From: Allodiplogaster sudhausi
Lineage: Eukaryota > Nematoda > Chromadorea > Rhabditida > Diplogasteridae
Assembly (NCBI GenBank): GCA_945643635.1
Contig: CALZFC010000017.1
Span: forward strand, 2,454,001-2,518,000
Reading direction: 5' to 3'
DNA length: 64,000 nt
This document shows, in pieces, positions 1 through 10,525 of this stretch (positions are counted from its first letter, which is position 1; every line of letters starts with the position of its first letter). Below the pieces are notes generated by a model. That model saw only the letters and a list, made by a program, of their open reading frames with translations. It made no database searches and was not told the origin of the DNA. Position numbers and translations under genes: made by a program.

Positions 1-429
1 TATATTCCTTTGTTTACGGCGTACCACGTGACCCCCCTTCCCATTGTGACAAACGATAAAAGAGGTTGTTGATGAGGAAATTAGTCGATACTATGCGAAA
101 TGTGTCTATATACATATTTTGCGTGAATAGTGCTATTCAACTCCTTGGCACCCTTTATATCACTCAATTTCATCTCTCACTCGGTTCTTGTGTTTTGCAC
201 AAGACACCCATCTCATCAGCAGAATCTCTAACAGTCCGCACCTTTCACTCATATATTTCCCACGAGAAGAAAGATAATGGCTATTATCACATAAATCATT
301 TACGCAGCTCTCGTTGTATGTAGTAAACAACATATTCCGCCAGAATTGTTCCTGAGACACTTTCACCTCGCTGATACTTTTGTTGTGTCTACAATTCTTT
401 TTTTATATTCGCGTATTTTCTGCAGAACG

Positions 430-603
430 CTATGATTTCTTTGAACGCTTACCGTTTTGACGCATTCCTCCAGACTGTTGTCCAGGCTGGCTCATCTGGC
501 GGACACGACGAACACCGTATGGACTACGGGTTCCATAGGGCACAGCCGATGCGACGGAGCAGATGAAGAGAAGAAAGAAGAGGGATAGCAGCTTGAAGTT
601 CAT
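430..603 (-). CDS. Small secreted basic peptide, 57 aa, unrecognised
   Basis: This single-exon ORF runs from ATG at 603-601 to TAG at 432-430. The first 20 residues (MNFKLLSLFFLLFICSVASA) are a textbook signal peptide. The remaining 37 residues are rich in Arg, Gln and Gly, contain two PYG repeats (PYGTR, PYGVRR), and carry dibasic RR and KR sites near the middle and the end. A TTTAAAA box lies about 45 bases upstream (near 650), consistent with a core promoter. I do not recognise the family. A secreted antimicrobial-like or neuropeptide-like precursor is possible, but no Cys or amidation-Gly pattern supports either. The GGTAAGCG near codon 52 could act as a splice donor, so the C-terminus is less certain than the start. 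Confidence 0.6.
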   Translation of the reverse strand: MNFKLLSLFFLLFICSVASAVPYGTRSPYGVRRVRQMSQPGQQSGGMRQNGKRSKKS

Positions 604-1446
604 GGCGGTGAATGAGGAAAATGATGTTGGCGAACTCTCAATGACTCGGCAGTTTTAAAGAGCCAAACTCGGGTGGGAAGCGTTCTTCGCTTGGTCTTTG
701 ATTGGTCATTTCGAAACCAACTTCAACTTTACTTTGAACGAAGGTCGACCCTTCTCACTTCATACATAAGTGTTCAACAAACAAACGGCGTTGAACATTG
801 AAAGGGATACTCCGTGAAATGGCTGACAAACAGTAGAGAGTGCACACATGATCCACTTAAACCGCACGCTGTGCTCTCAGCGTTCCCTGCCAAGCGAACA
901 ACGCATTCGTGATCTTTGGTTGATCCTTCTCTCAAGAATAGTCGGAGTCGTCGAAAAAAATTTAGTTGAAAATGGTAGACTTTGAGAGCGGAAAGTCTCG
1001 ATTTCTAAACTGTCTTTAACTGCACTAAACGTGTACTTGCAAAAGTGTTATTGTTCTAGAGAGTACTCCTTTTACTTCTTATCTTATTCTCATGCGCAAT
1101 GTACAATGCAAGTACAAGGCAAAGGTGTGCTCACGAATCATGGGAAGAAATCTGCTGACTCTTCGAGGTTCTCGTGTTGGATAACAAGGATGACTTACTT
1201 CACCACGTGCTTACTTATTTATCCCGCTAAAAAAGTTATGATATTTGCTTGAATCGATGATGTGTGTGTGTGTGGAGAGATCCAAATAACCGCATAAGAT
1301 TGTACCTACATTTCTCCTCTCTCGTTGATGCGAAAACAGGAAAAGGGATGGAACTTTAATATTTTATTTATTTATATATCGTACATGAAGTCAATATTTC
1401 AATGTGACATCACAAATATAAGAAATTATTTATTATATTATCTCCT

Positions 1447-3497
1447 TTAACTCGAAGAGGATTCGGGCGCTTGAGAGAATAAGAGATCAATACACGTCTG
1501 CAGCATGCGAAAGCGAAAGAATGTCTTCCGGATCGAGTGAGAGAAGAGGATGAGAAACCTATTAAATGAGTAATAAATTTTATTTACTTCCATTTTCTTG
1601 TTTTTTTTTCTTCTTCTCATTCTTTTTAAAATTTGAAAAGATTCTTTTTCTATCGAACATTTAGTAAAGATGAACGAAAGGTGTATCAACAAAAGTTGAA
1701 TGCTGAAGAAAAACATCATCAATTTGCGCAATGGGGGAGAAAAACTTTACAAGCGCTGACCAGAATGGCGAAACGCACGCTACAGTATACGATATCGGTG
1801 ATCCGATAAAGATGTTGAGCACCTCCAGCACACCAAAGCTATCGTGCGAGTAGCCGTACTTGGCGCACATCTAAAAAGGTTTTTAATGTTGAAAATTGTA
1901 CTTCGTTTCAATGTTATAGGAGAATGATTACCGAAAAATATTTCATTAAGGTTCGAATTGCCGCTTCTGCACTGTGACTACTCGTTTTCATTATCATGTG
2001 CTATCTTGCAAGGCGCACAAACCGCCGCTGCGTGAAAATAGCAATTGCGAATATGAGTACGAAGGGTTGCGGCAATTTGAAGTCTCACATTATTTTTCGG
2101 TGATCATCGTGTTTCTTAATTGGGTTAAAACCTGTGTTAAGAAGTAGAAAAGTTGTGTGGCGAAGCTGGCGGCGGACATAACAATGAGACCTTGCTCGAA
2201 GTTCGTCTTTGAAGCCTGATTGGGAAAAATAAGTTGTCCAAAGTTAACTGTTGGTTATTTTAGTCTTTTTAGAATAATTTTACTTTGATAATAATAATAC
2301 GTTATTTCATCATTGAATATGTAGATAAAATTTACTATTAAATTGTACATATTCAAAGCCCGAAATTACAAAGAAAAAACCAAGCAAATTGATGGAGTGA
2401 GGGAGATATCACGATTAAAGCAATTCAGAACTGATCCCAGGAACGCCTATGATATTATCCTGACTTTTTTAAATTCATGTTATATTAGTAACCGAATGAA
2501 TCCTTCGCATTTCTCTCGAAGCGACAATCAGCAAGTAGAGATTCAGCAAAAGTGTCAAGATGTTCAAGCCAGCGAGGTAGACTGCTTCGGCCATTTCTTG
2601 AAACTGAAAACTCGTTTTTATTCAATACATATACATATGTAAAATTTGTAAAAAAAAAAATATGCACGAAATTGCGAAAACATTTTTCGCACATTCTTAT
2701 CGTCAAGTGTCTTCGGCAAACAGACAGTGTCATTGAGGGGCGAAATGACGCAGACATACTGGAAGCCGACGAAGCCATTCGGAAAGCAGAAGAGAAAAGG
2801 AAGCACGAAGAGAGCCACGACGCATCCACGAAAGACGCTTCTCCGATGCTGAGAGTGTAGGGATTGTGAAACAACAACAATGACAACAGCCATACGGCCA
2901 AGGCATTTTGGGTTTTATGTGTTTTATAAGGTGCAATTTAGATGCAAAATAATGACCTCTTTGGAGAGCGTAGGCCTTATGAGACTGAGCGCTCTACTAA
3001 ATGCGATGAGAAAGAGGCCCTGCAGTTGCATTCCCTGGAAATCAGATTTTACATAACAACTGATCGTGAGAGAGTTCGAAAAAATTTTTTTAACAAAAAT
3101 ATATTTAATTATCCGATTGGGAAAAGTTTTACCTGTGCATAATGACCGAGACCATTCAATACACCAGATGCGTAGATGTCATTCAGGAATTGATAGAATC
3201 GGGCCGAGAAGGCAAACTCGGTAAGTTGTATGGTCACCAAGTTCATCAGCCAGGAGACCATGTCCTGGAGGTGAAAACTACATATGTACATATATTGGCT
3301 CCGCCCACCCGTCCACAAAAACTTTCCAAATCTAAACTAACCACAAAGCCACAATATACGATGAGTTTAATGGTGTCGAAAACTGCGAATGCTTGGTCCT
3401 TGAGAATGCGACGATAGACAACTGTTGCGATCGCAAAGCTCGGCAACGAAATGGCCACAGTTAGAGAGATAGTAATTGGCGCGCAGTAGAGAAACAT
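1447..3497 (-). CDS. Serpentine chemoreceptor, Srv/Srg-like, 8 exons, 312 aa
   Basis: Reconstructed exons on the minus strand are 3342-3497, 3133-3264, 2957-3034, 2693-2848, 2493-2603, 2132-2215, 1761-1870 and 1447-1558; they total 939 nt and every junction keeps phase. The product is a 7TM protein: TM1 (LPSFAIATVVYRR), TM2 (CGFVDMVSWLMNL), TM3 ending in an SRALSLIRP motif, TM4 with a LPFLFCFPNG stretch, TM5 (NILTLLLNLYLLIVASREM), TM6 (FEQGLIVMSAASF) and TM7 (SPFWFLILFSHSIR). This layout fits the nematode Srg superfamily (Srv/Srg-type) of chemosensory GPCRs, which act in the plasma membrane of sensory neurons. An AG acceptor lies about 6 bases before the ATG, possibly for trans-splicing. Two donors are weak (GTCATT after exon 3, GTCAGC after exon 7). 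The subfamily is my inference; gene and strand are firm. Confidence 0.8.
1935..2080. repeat. Foldback repeat inside a receptor intron
   Basis: An imperfect inverted repeat: the left arm begins GAATTGCCGC and the right arm ends GCGGCAATTTGAA. Inside are degenerate copies of the GTGCTATTT and AAATAGCA arms seen in the better copies at 4102-4302 and 46080-46240. It lies in the intron between the last two TM-coding exons but one of the serpentine receptor and does not touch the exons. Confidence 0.55.
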
Positions 3498-3659
3498 TGA
3501 TTTCTAATAGTTTTTTTTTACTTTAAAAAATATATATTGTTGATTTTGATCTTACCAGAAACTCGTTCGTTAAAACCATTCCTTTTCCTTTGGATGAAGG
3601 AAGGAGAAGATTAGCTGCTACTTCAAAGGGCTGAATTTGAGGGCGAACGATTCAAAGTA

Positions 3660-4100
3660 AGCGGGAACGAAGTGTAAGACAACATTGGCGAATATGTTTA
3701 CTTGTAATAATTACTCGGATTCCTCACGCTCTGGCTGCTGATCTTAAGTCACAACAATAGGTTGTCATTGTTATTGCATCAGTTAAATTCAATATTTAGT
3801 TCAACAACCACAAACATCTGCTTTGCTCATTTTTGCGTGAATGCGAATAGGCAAACGTGCATGTTGATAGAATGTAATGTAAGATAATATATAATGTTCC
3901 CAACCAGGGAATATGTATAACCACTAGCAAGGAAGGTGCAATCTTTCATAATTGATGCGTCCCTTCGCACTCTCATTCTCATGTACTCTTTTCACGACGC
4001 CGGTTTCTGTCTGTTTGCGAATCAACAGGTAGGAAGTATGTAGCTTAGTTAACCTATTAATGCAAGTACCGCTATTTTACAGACTTTAAAGCTAAACAGA
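3660..4100. other. Intergenic, nothing coding seen
   Basis: This stretch upstream of the receptor gene has no supported exon. It holds AT-rich sequence and a fragment (CACTCTCATTCTC near 3968) related to the foldback repeat that follows. Confidence 0.4.
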
Positions 4101-4101
4101 C

Positions 4102-4302
4102 TTAAAGGAGGGCGATTATGGAAAAATTATGTGATATTTCAAATTGCCGCGGCCCTTTTCACTCTCATTCGCCGTGCTATTTTCATGCAGCGGGAGTGTG
4201 CGACCTGCGAAATAGCACTTGCGAATGAGAGTGAAGAATCACAGGGCAAACCCGGCAATTTGAACCCGCATTAAATAGTTTTCGGTGATCGTCCTCCTAT
4301 AA
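4102..4302. repeat. TTAA-type foldback MITE
   Basis: Left end TTAA then AGGAGGGCGATTATGG; right end CGGTGATCGTCCTCCT followed by a mutated ATAA. The inner arms are a long palindrome: AAATTGCCG pairs with CGGCAATTT, and TTCACTCTCATTCGC pairs with GCGAATGAGAGTGAA. The whole element could fold into one hairpin. Related copies are at 1935, 4780, 42715 and 46080. Confidence 0.65.
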
Positions 4303-4779
4303 GAAGAAAAAAGTGCTTAAAAAAGAGCGATCACCGAAAATTTAGAGCATGCAAAAATCTCGAATGGAAGTCCATCGGATCAAACTAAGATGTACGGTAA
4401 GAGCGGACGCACATATGTACGACACTTGTTGCCAAATGCATGGTTTTTTTTTCCAATGCGGGATGTCAATTCTGATTGACCATTTTGATGTTGTTTTGTT
4501 CTTGCTAAAAGTTTATACAGAAAAACTAACACAAAAACTTTATTAAGCTCACTGAAATGTCAAAGTCGCGATGTCTTTGTAAATTTTATCTTCCCGCTAT
4601 GGTAAATTTACCCTAGATACTGTATACACCACACACCAATATGAATTTGATTCAAAAGTTGAACTTTCAAGTGCGTATACTTGAATGTGAAACTCTTTCA
4701 TGTGCATATCCTTTATCTATGTACATATATGCTGAAAACTATTCGAAACTACGCAAAATGTCTCATATCTCGTGAACGA

Positions 4780-4965
4780 CTTTTCGATGATCACCCTCCT
4801 TTAAGAGGTGTTTAGAAGTTGTAAGAGTTTCGAGTCCCAGTCAGTGTTAAGTAATTTAAGAAGAGTTTAGGAGTTTTTAGAGTTTCGGGGCACTCTCATT
4901 CTCGCATGCAATTTCGCAGGCCGCACAATCCCCCTGCGTGAATAGCTCGCGCAATTAGAAATCTT
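4780..4965. repeat. Degenerate foldback repeat fragment
   Basis: Contains the GATCACCCTCCTTTAA end motif of the foldback family and, about 100 bases on, CACTCTCATTCTCGC and ATTTCGCAGG arms. The two halves appear rearranged or truncated relative to the 4102-4302 copy. Confidence 0.45.
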
Positions 4966-5639
4966 CCTACATCCATTATGAAAATACGTTAAAAAAATAT
5001 TGAATGAATGAAGTTATTACGGTGTTATAGAATTAACAAGCGTGATATGAATAATAGTAATTATACCAACAAAAACACGACGGAAGGAAGAAGAAGAGAA
5101 AAAAAAAACGAAATTTATACGGCCGAACACTAAGAAAGTAAGCTTAAACTGAATAATAATAATAAGTAAAATTGCGAACATAGAATTTAAGATGAATCAT
5201 TGTGGTGGTACATAATAATGGTGGGACGTCATGGCTGAGAACATTCGGAGTCTAGAAAAATATCATATTGTATCAACGTGCAGCTTTATCTACTGATATT
5301 CTCACGAAATTGTTCGAAGTCCATGTTTTAAACTATTTTTGGGTTGGAGCACTGTCGAAACTAAAGTAGTCGGAACCTGTTTACGATTAAAACTGGTGAC
5401 GTGCCACCCTATCACTTTATCTCCCACTATTACTCCATGCGTGGAGTCGGCAATTCGAACCTATGTATGTACGTACATAAGTAAATTTTTTTCTCCACTA
5501 AGTTCGAATATTTGCCACTTACAGTCTTTCACAAAAGTGTGCATGCATTAGCGCTTTTACCTAATGCTCAGTAGTCAGATTTTTGAGAGGCTAAAAGTTC
5601 CGAGCCATGCTTCTGATCTTGTTTCAAAATACATGTTTT

Positions 5640-5710
5640 CCTCACGACAACAGGGGTGGCCGGGGGGGGGGGGAGCGAAAATATACGGCCCCGGCCCCGA
5701 TCTAGGCTTA
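5640..5710. repeat. GC-rich repeat with G homopolymer
   Basis: GGGTGGCC followed by a run of G, then GAAAATATACGGCCCC and GGCCCC. It matches in layout the element at 39340-39430 (GGGTGGCGGGG, then GAAATATTCGGCCC), which ends in a perfect hairpin. The hairpin is missing here. Confidence 0.5.
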
Positions 5711-5792
5711 TTGCGAAGGAAGCGAGAAGAAGCGAGATATGTCAATTGGCGTAAGATTACGCATAGTAACTTTAAAAGTGGTGTTCAGAACA

Positions 5793-6077
5793 TTAAAGGA
5801 ACCATGCACTGAATGATGCGACTGTAGTACATTAGGACCATTTTGAACGCGCGCCCTCAAATATTTGGCCCTTCTGCAGATTAGAGAGCGTGTGAAATAG
5901 GAGGGTGGCTAACAGCTATAGTTAAAAAAATTTGGCCCAGCCACATTTCGCATGCTTCTAACTTTCTAACAAATATACACAAATGGTTCAAACTTTCCAG
6001 ATCTATTTTTTCACTGATGCTAATAGATGCACGTTCATAACACCACATGTTAGATATTCAATGAACTGCTCCTTTAA
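5793..6077. mobile_element. TTAA-flanked MITE, 285 bp
   Basis: Flanked by TTAA at 5793-5796 and 6074-6077. The termini are imperfect inverted repeats: left AGGAACCATGCACTGAAT, right (reverse complement) AGGAGCAGTTCATTGAAT. There is no coding capacity. A relative with the same left end and internal ACGCGCGCTCAAATATTTGG-like sequence lies at 21182-21310. Confidence 0.65.
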
Positions 6078-6249
6078 CATGTAGAGTCGGACTTCAACCG
6101 TTGGTTGTACGCTGATCGGATCGAGTAAAGGTACGCTGCACTTTTTCAAGAGATATGTACACGCTTCCAGACGTCACATAGTGAGTCTAGAATGGGCAGA
6201 ACATATACCTTATATACATACATATAAGCGTGACAAGATAGTAAGGTTT

Positions 6250-7900
6250 CGAATTGTAAAGGAGATCACACCATGTCGATTCTTTCCTAACAATGATCTG
6301 AATTTATTTGCTACGTGGAAGTTCGGCGCCTAAATCTCTAAAAGGAGGAGCTACAACAGGAAATGTCTTAAATGAAACGAAGGCAGCATAGCGCAAATCG
6401 GTATAATTAAAGTCTTGCCAATCCGAGATGATACGACCCCATTGAAGAGACCTGACATCGATGGCATCCAAAGCAGAATGAAGGAGCGTGGCATCGTTAA
6501 ATGTATAAAGCATATCATAATCAGCATATATTGTAAAGTGACATTCCACGAGGGATACATACCTACATTCAACAACTTCCTTGATGTATATCAGAAATAG
6601 CAACGGACCAAAGAACGTTTCCTGATTCACACCATTGAAAACAGGGTAAGAGTCAGAACATGCATCATCAAGACTAACTGAATGAGTTCTATTATCAAGA
6701 CACACATCGAATAATCACAAAAGGTTACCCGATACATCTATTTGAGAAAGTGTATAAAGTACATAGTACATAGATGCTCTCGAGGAACGGTGTTGAAAGA
6801 ATTGTTAACGCTATATTATCAAGACTCTAATGAAGAGTGCCATTGATGTAGAGATATCGAAAAGACGTATGCAACAGAATGGCGAAGGCGAAATCCAAAT
6901 TGGAAATGGAAAGAATGGAATGAATAATCATCTAGATAGCTAAATAATCTACGTGAATGACGCGTTCCATTACCTTTGATAACGAATAAGTGAGTGAAAT
7001 GCGTATTTTATACAGTCTTCGCGAGAGCCGCAAGCGCAATTTAAAGGATGTTGTATCATTTACAGTATAAAGTTTGGCGTCATCAGCATTGAGAGTGCAA
7101 GAGGCGGGAGGGGTAGACAATCTGGAGATCATTTATGTACATAGATGAGGAAGAGTTGCGCGGACATGACTGACCCTGAGGCACACCCGAGAGAACTGCA
7201 TATAATGTGGACGCCATGTTGAGAAGGCGATACATAGTTATTCGAGTCACTAGGATTGCACTTCTTTTTTTAAGATGGCGAATTAGAGCAGTTTTCCACG
7301 CTCTGAGGCAAGAACCAAAGAGTGCTTCATCGCGTGTCTTGTTATAAAGAATCGAAATGGAATAGTCATACTGTCAGCGGTGCCTTTAAGACATGCATAA
7401 GGTAGTATGTATACAGTTAGGAATAGTAGAGCTCCTATACGAGAGCTTTCGAAGAAATAAAGAAACTCGAGCTACGGAAAGATCGAGAAAGTCAAGAGTA
7501 GTAGTAGTAGTAGGTATATATGTATGTGCATACGTGATGGAAAGAAGGAAGGAGGCGAAGAGGGGACACTCTTGAAAGAGTTGGCAAATTGGCCCGTAAA
7601 GAGCTCGGCTTTTACGCCAGCGCCAGTAGTGGTGACAAGAGATGACATACTACATATGTTTCTCCTTGAGAATGCTATTAATGAAGGAAAAGATTTTTTA
7701 GGATTTCGAGAGCAATAGATGCACTCGAGGAACCGTGTCGAAAGCTTTGCTAAAGTCGTTAAAGCCGTATGCATGCATTCCATGTGCAAGAGTCTAATGG
7801 CCCTGTCGGCCACGTTGTTGCTCCGCCAAGTATTTTTTTTAATGTCGAGAAGTTTTAATATTCGAGGATTCAAATTAGGGAAAACTGTTAATTTTCTCAG
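6250..7900 (-). mobile_element. Decayed non-LTR retrotransposon (CR1/jockey-like RT fragments)
   Basis: Minus-strand reading shows reverse-transcriptase motifs broken by stops and frame changes. DFSKAFDTVPRVHLL, a classic LINE RT segment, lies near 7716-7771. An ADDAKLY box (the YADD catalytic region) lies near 7083-7115. A second partial copy follows: SFNTVPRE near 6771-6805, then NGVNQETFFGPLLFLIYI and a YADY form of YADD within 6304-6705. The order suggests two tandem partial copies of one element. No intact ORF remains, so it is inactive. CR1-like is my best placement from motifs; jockey or another clade is possible. Confidence 0.75.
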
Positions 7901-8405
7901 GGTAGAAGGGATTTTTGTGATATCGGGACAATTGTAATCGAATTTTCTAGCTCAATATGACCAAAATAAGGCGGAAAAAAACAAGAAACCAGAGATTCAA
8001 TATTGTAGATCAATAGTGGATAATGAATGAGGCAAGCGACTATTCACGTTGGGCAAAGAGACAACGTCGGATATGAAGCCATAAAGCAACGCATCTTTTG
8101 TCCAGCACTTCTAAATGTGAAATCCGGGTAATTTTGAGTTATTAATTTTTTTCTCGCTCATAAGTGAAACAGTGAAACCAATTATTTACAAATATACTAT
8201 TAGTGTTGTTAATGTATAACGAATCTTCCGTAAAATTTATTGATTTTTATCAACTTTTAAGGAAAATATGAAAGAAAAACCAAAACCACGTACTTTTATT
8301 CGATTGTTCATTGCAGTTTTGGCCAACCTAGTGATAGGAAATGTTATACCGTGCCAGCGTGTGGCACTCTGTACATAGATTCTGAAATGTAAAGTAAAAG
8401 CAAAG

Positions 8406-8477
8406 GGCCCTGGCCGGGTTCGAACCGACGATCTTCTGCGTGTAGAGCAGACGTGATAGCCTCTACACCACAGGACC
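8406..8477 (-). tRNA. tRNA-Val (anticodon UAC), slightly divergent
   Basis: The 72-base minus-strand sequence folds as a cloverleaf. The acceptor GGTCCTG pairs with CAGGGCC, the anticodon stem is TCTGC/GCAGA, the anticodon loop is TCTACAC (UAC, valine), and the T-arm loop is TTCGAAC between GTCGG and CCGGC. The D-arm segment and the TCTGC-TAC-GCAGA core match typical metazoan tRNA-Val. Two oddities weaken it: position 33 is C instead of the near-universal U, and the base after the acceptor is C. It may be a tRNA pseudogene or tRNA-derived repeat. Confidence 0.7.
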
Positions 8478-9440
8478 GGACAGATGAGTCCTTATACAAC
8501 TCAATTACACTTTGAAGACCTTAAAGCGGTGCCCAGGGTTCAAAGTTATTAGAATCCCGGGTAGAATATAGAGGGGCGGGGGGCGAGAAAGATAGGTGAC
8601 GAGGAAGTGAGATAGAGAGAGAGGGAGGGAGAGAAAGATGGAGAGAAGGTTGTGTTATCCAACAATCCCAATGATTACTTGAATTGAGAAGCAATCGTCA
8701 TCCGGCCAGAGGGAGGAGAAAGGAACGAATGAAGTGGAGAGGATCCTAACTTCTTCACAACGTTCTCTAATTGTTTATTTGTCCATACACATCTTTAAAG
8801 TACAATAAAAGGGCATCCTTTGGTTTTCTTTCATATTTTCCTAATGGATGAAAGCTTCAGGGTTGCTTCGTTATACAGTAAGAATACTAATAGTATAATA
8901 TTGATTTCATTGTTCCACTAATGAAAGAGTGAAAAAAATTAAACAAAATTACCCGGATTGCACATTTAGGAGTGCTGGGCAAAATAATTTAATTCCGAGC
9001 ACAAGTAGTTAGCATATAATTTCCACAGCTCTAGTAACCATCTGTATAAGTTCATTGACTATATTCGCATATATTAAAATCATTATTACAGAAAGCATAC
9101 TACATTGGTAGTGATCAATTTTATTAAACCTTATGCATCTCATGGTCAGGCCGAGTGAATGACTCACGAACTGAAGATTTATTTATTTAATTATTTATGA
9201 AGATGGGCAGAATGTAACGGCATGTGATTAAATAACAATTAGAACAAAAAGTAATCGCAGAGTATTTCAATACAGCTAAACGATCTATCCAATAAAAATA
9301 GCCCATATATCAAATGAAGAAATTACTGTGTCCACTATTCTGATTTGGAGTTATTGATTTTTTATCGCTCATTAGATCAATGAAAACAATAATACTATTA
9401 TTATTCATACAATTTAAAGAAGCAACTTTTTGAAAGTTTT
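8478..9440. other. Intergenic; GA-rich tract and a short related repeat
   Basis: No supported exon. GA-rich sequence lies at 8575-8650. The stretch 8135-8290 (GTTATTAATTTTTTTCTCGC, then TGAAAGAAAAAC) is echoed at 9345-9440 and 9898-9935, so a local duplication appears to have been split by the MITE at 9442. Confidence 0.4.
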
Positions 9441-9441
9441 A

Positions 9442-9897
9442 TTAAAGGAAGTATCCGACGAAAGAATACCGTATCTAATAAAATTACGTTTCAAACTGTG
9501 CTAAACTCCCAACTGGATGAGCCTTTTTTGGGCGCCCGCTACAAAATTTCAAAGATGAAACGTATGTGTATCTAACCTCTCTCGACTTCTTTCATTGTCT
9601 CGCTTTTCTCTAACGTCTGTATCTCTCATCCCTTGGTGAAAATGGGGTGCTAAGTGGGCAAGACGGTCAGAGACTGACTCTTCTTACCACCCGTTGGCAT
9701 TCCTTGCTTGGATTTGAGCATACACCGGGTGCATCGACAGAGACGTTTTCTACCGTATTCAAAAAAACAAATGCAAATTTCAGGCTAAATACTGACTTTC
9801 GTAAAGCGGGATCACCTCTAATCGATCTTTTAGGAAATAGTTGATCATATAGGAATATAAAAGAAGAAGTTATTTTTTCGTCGGATACTTCCTTTAA
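9442..9897. mobile_element. TTAA-flanked MITE, 456 bp, near-perfect TIRs
   Basis: TTAA at 9442-9445 and 9894-9897 bounds terminal inverted repeats AGGAAGTATCCGACGAAA, followed by GAATA on the left and AAATA on the right, an almost exact match over more than 20 bases. No transposase is encoded. TTAA duplication is the signature of piggyBac-type insertion, so this is probably a non-autonomous piggyBac-like element. Shorter relatives are at 30994-31268 and, as one end only, at 50691. Confidence 0.75.
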
Positions 9898-10283
9898 CTT
9901 TCGTCCACTTTTAATGAAAATTTGAAAGAAAAACTAAAATATGCATTTTTTTTTGCATGCCACTGTAAATGTGACTAGCAAAAGAAGGGAAGAAAGAGCG
10001 ATACAGTATTCCTCCGCTCATCTGAAGCGGAACCCGGAGTAGGCGTGGAGATCAGTGTCTGGACTTCACCTTCCTATCACTTCCATCCTCGCCAATGCGG
10101 TAAGGAACTTGAAACTAGACTATAGCAGCGGACGGCTATTGCACTTGTATAGTCTGCTTTTCCTCTGAAAAGGCCAAATCGAGAATTTGTTTGCTTCAAC
10201 AAAATGTCAAAACCATAAATGTGAAGTGTGAGATTAGTGGAAAGGGCAGACCCAAATGTAGACAGACAGAGATGAAGAAAGGA

Positions 10284-10319
<36 letters not shown>

Positions 10320-10525
10320 CGAGGTCGAAAGATGAAGAGAACTCGAAATGCTTGTATTATCTGACAGTCCTAATAACCATTTGAATGGTTTATCAAAGAC
10401 CAGATGAGAACAAATGAGTGGGAGAGGGGAAGATTCCAATGCGACAGTCTGATAATGAGGGCAGCGATTCTTGGAGAGGAGAATAAAAGGGAGGAAGAAT
10501 GGGGCAGAGTGACAAGTAGCCAGTG

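Noticed and set aside
2552..2860. Plus-strand acidic ORF (AEEKRKHEESHD region)
   Set aside because: It is the antisense of the TM4 exon (2693-2848) of the minus-strand serpentine receptor, which fits by splice phase and 7TM topology.
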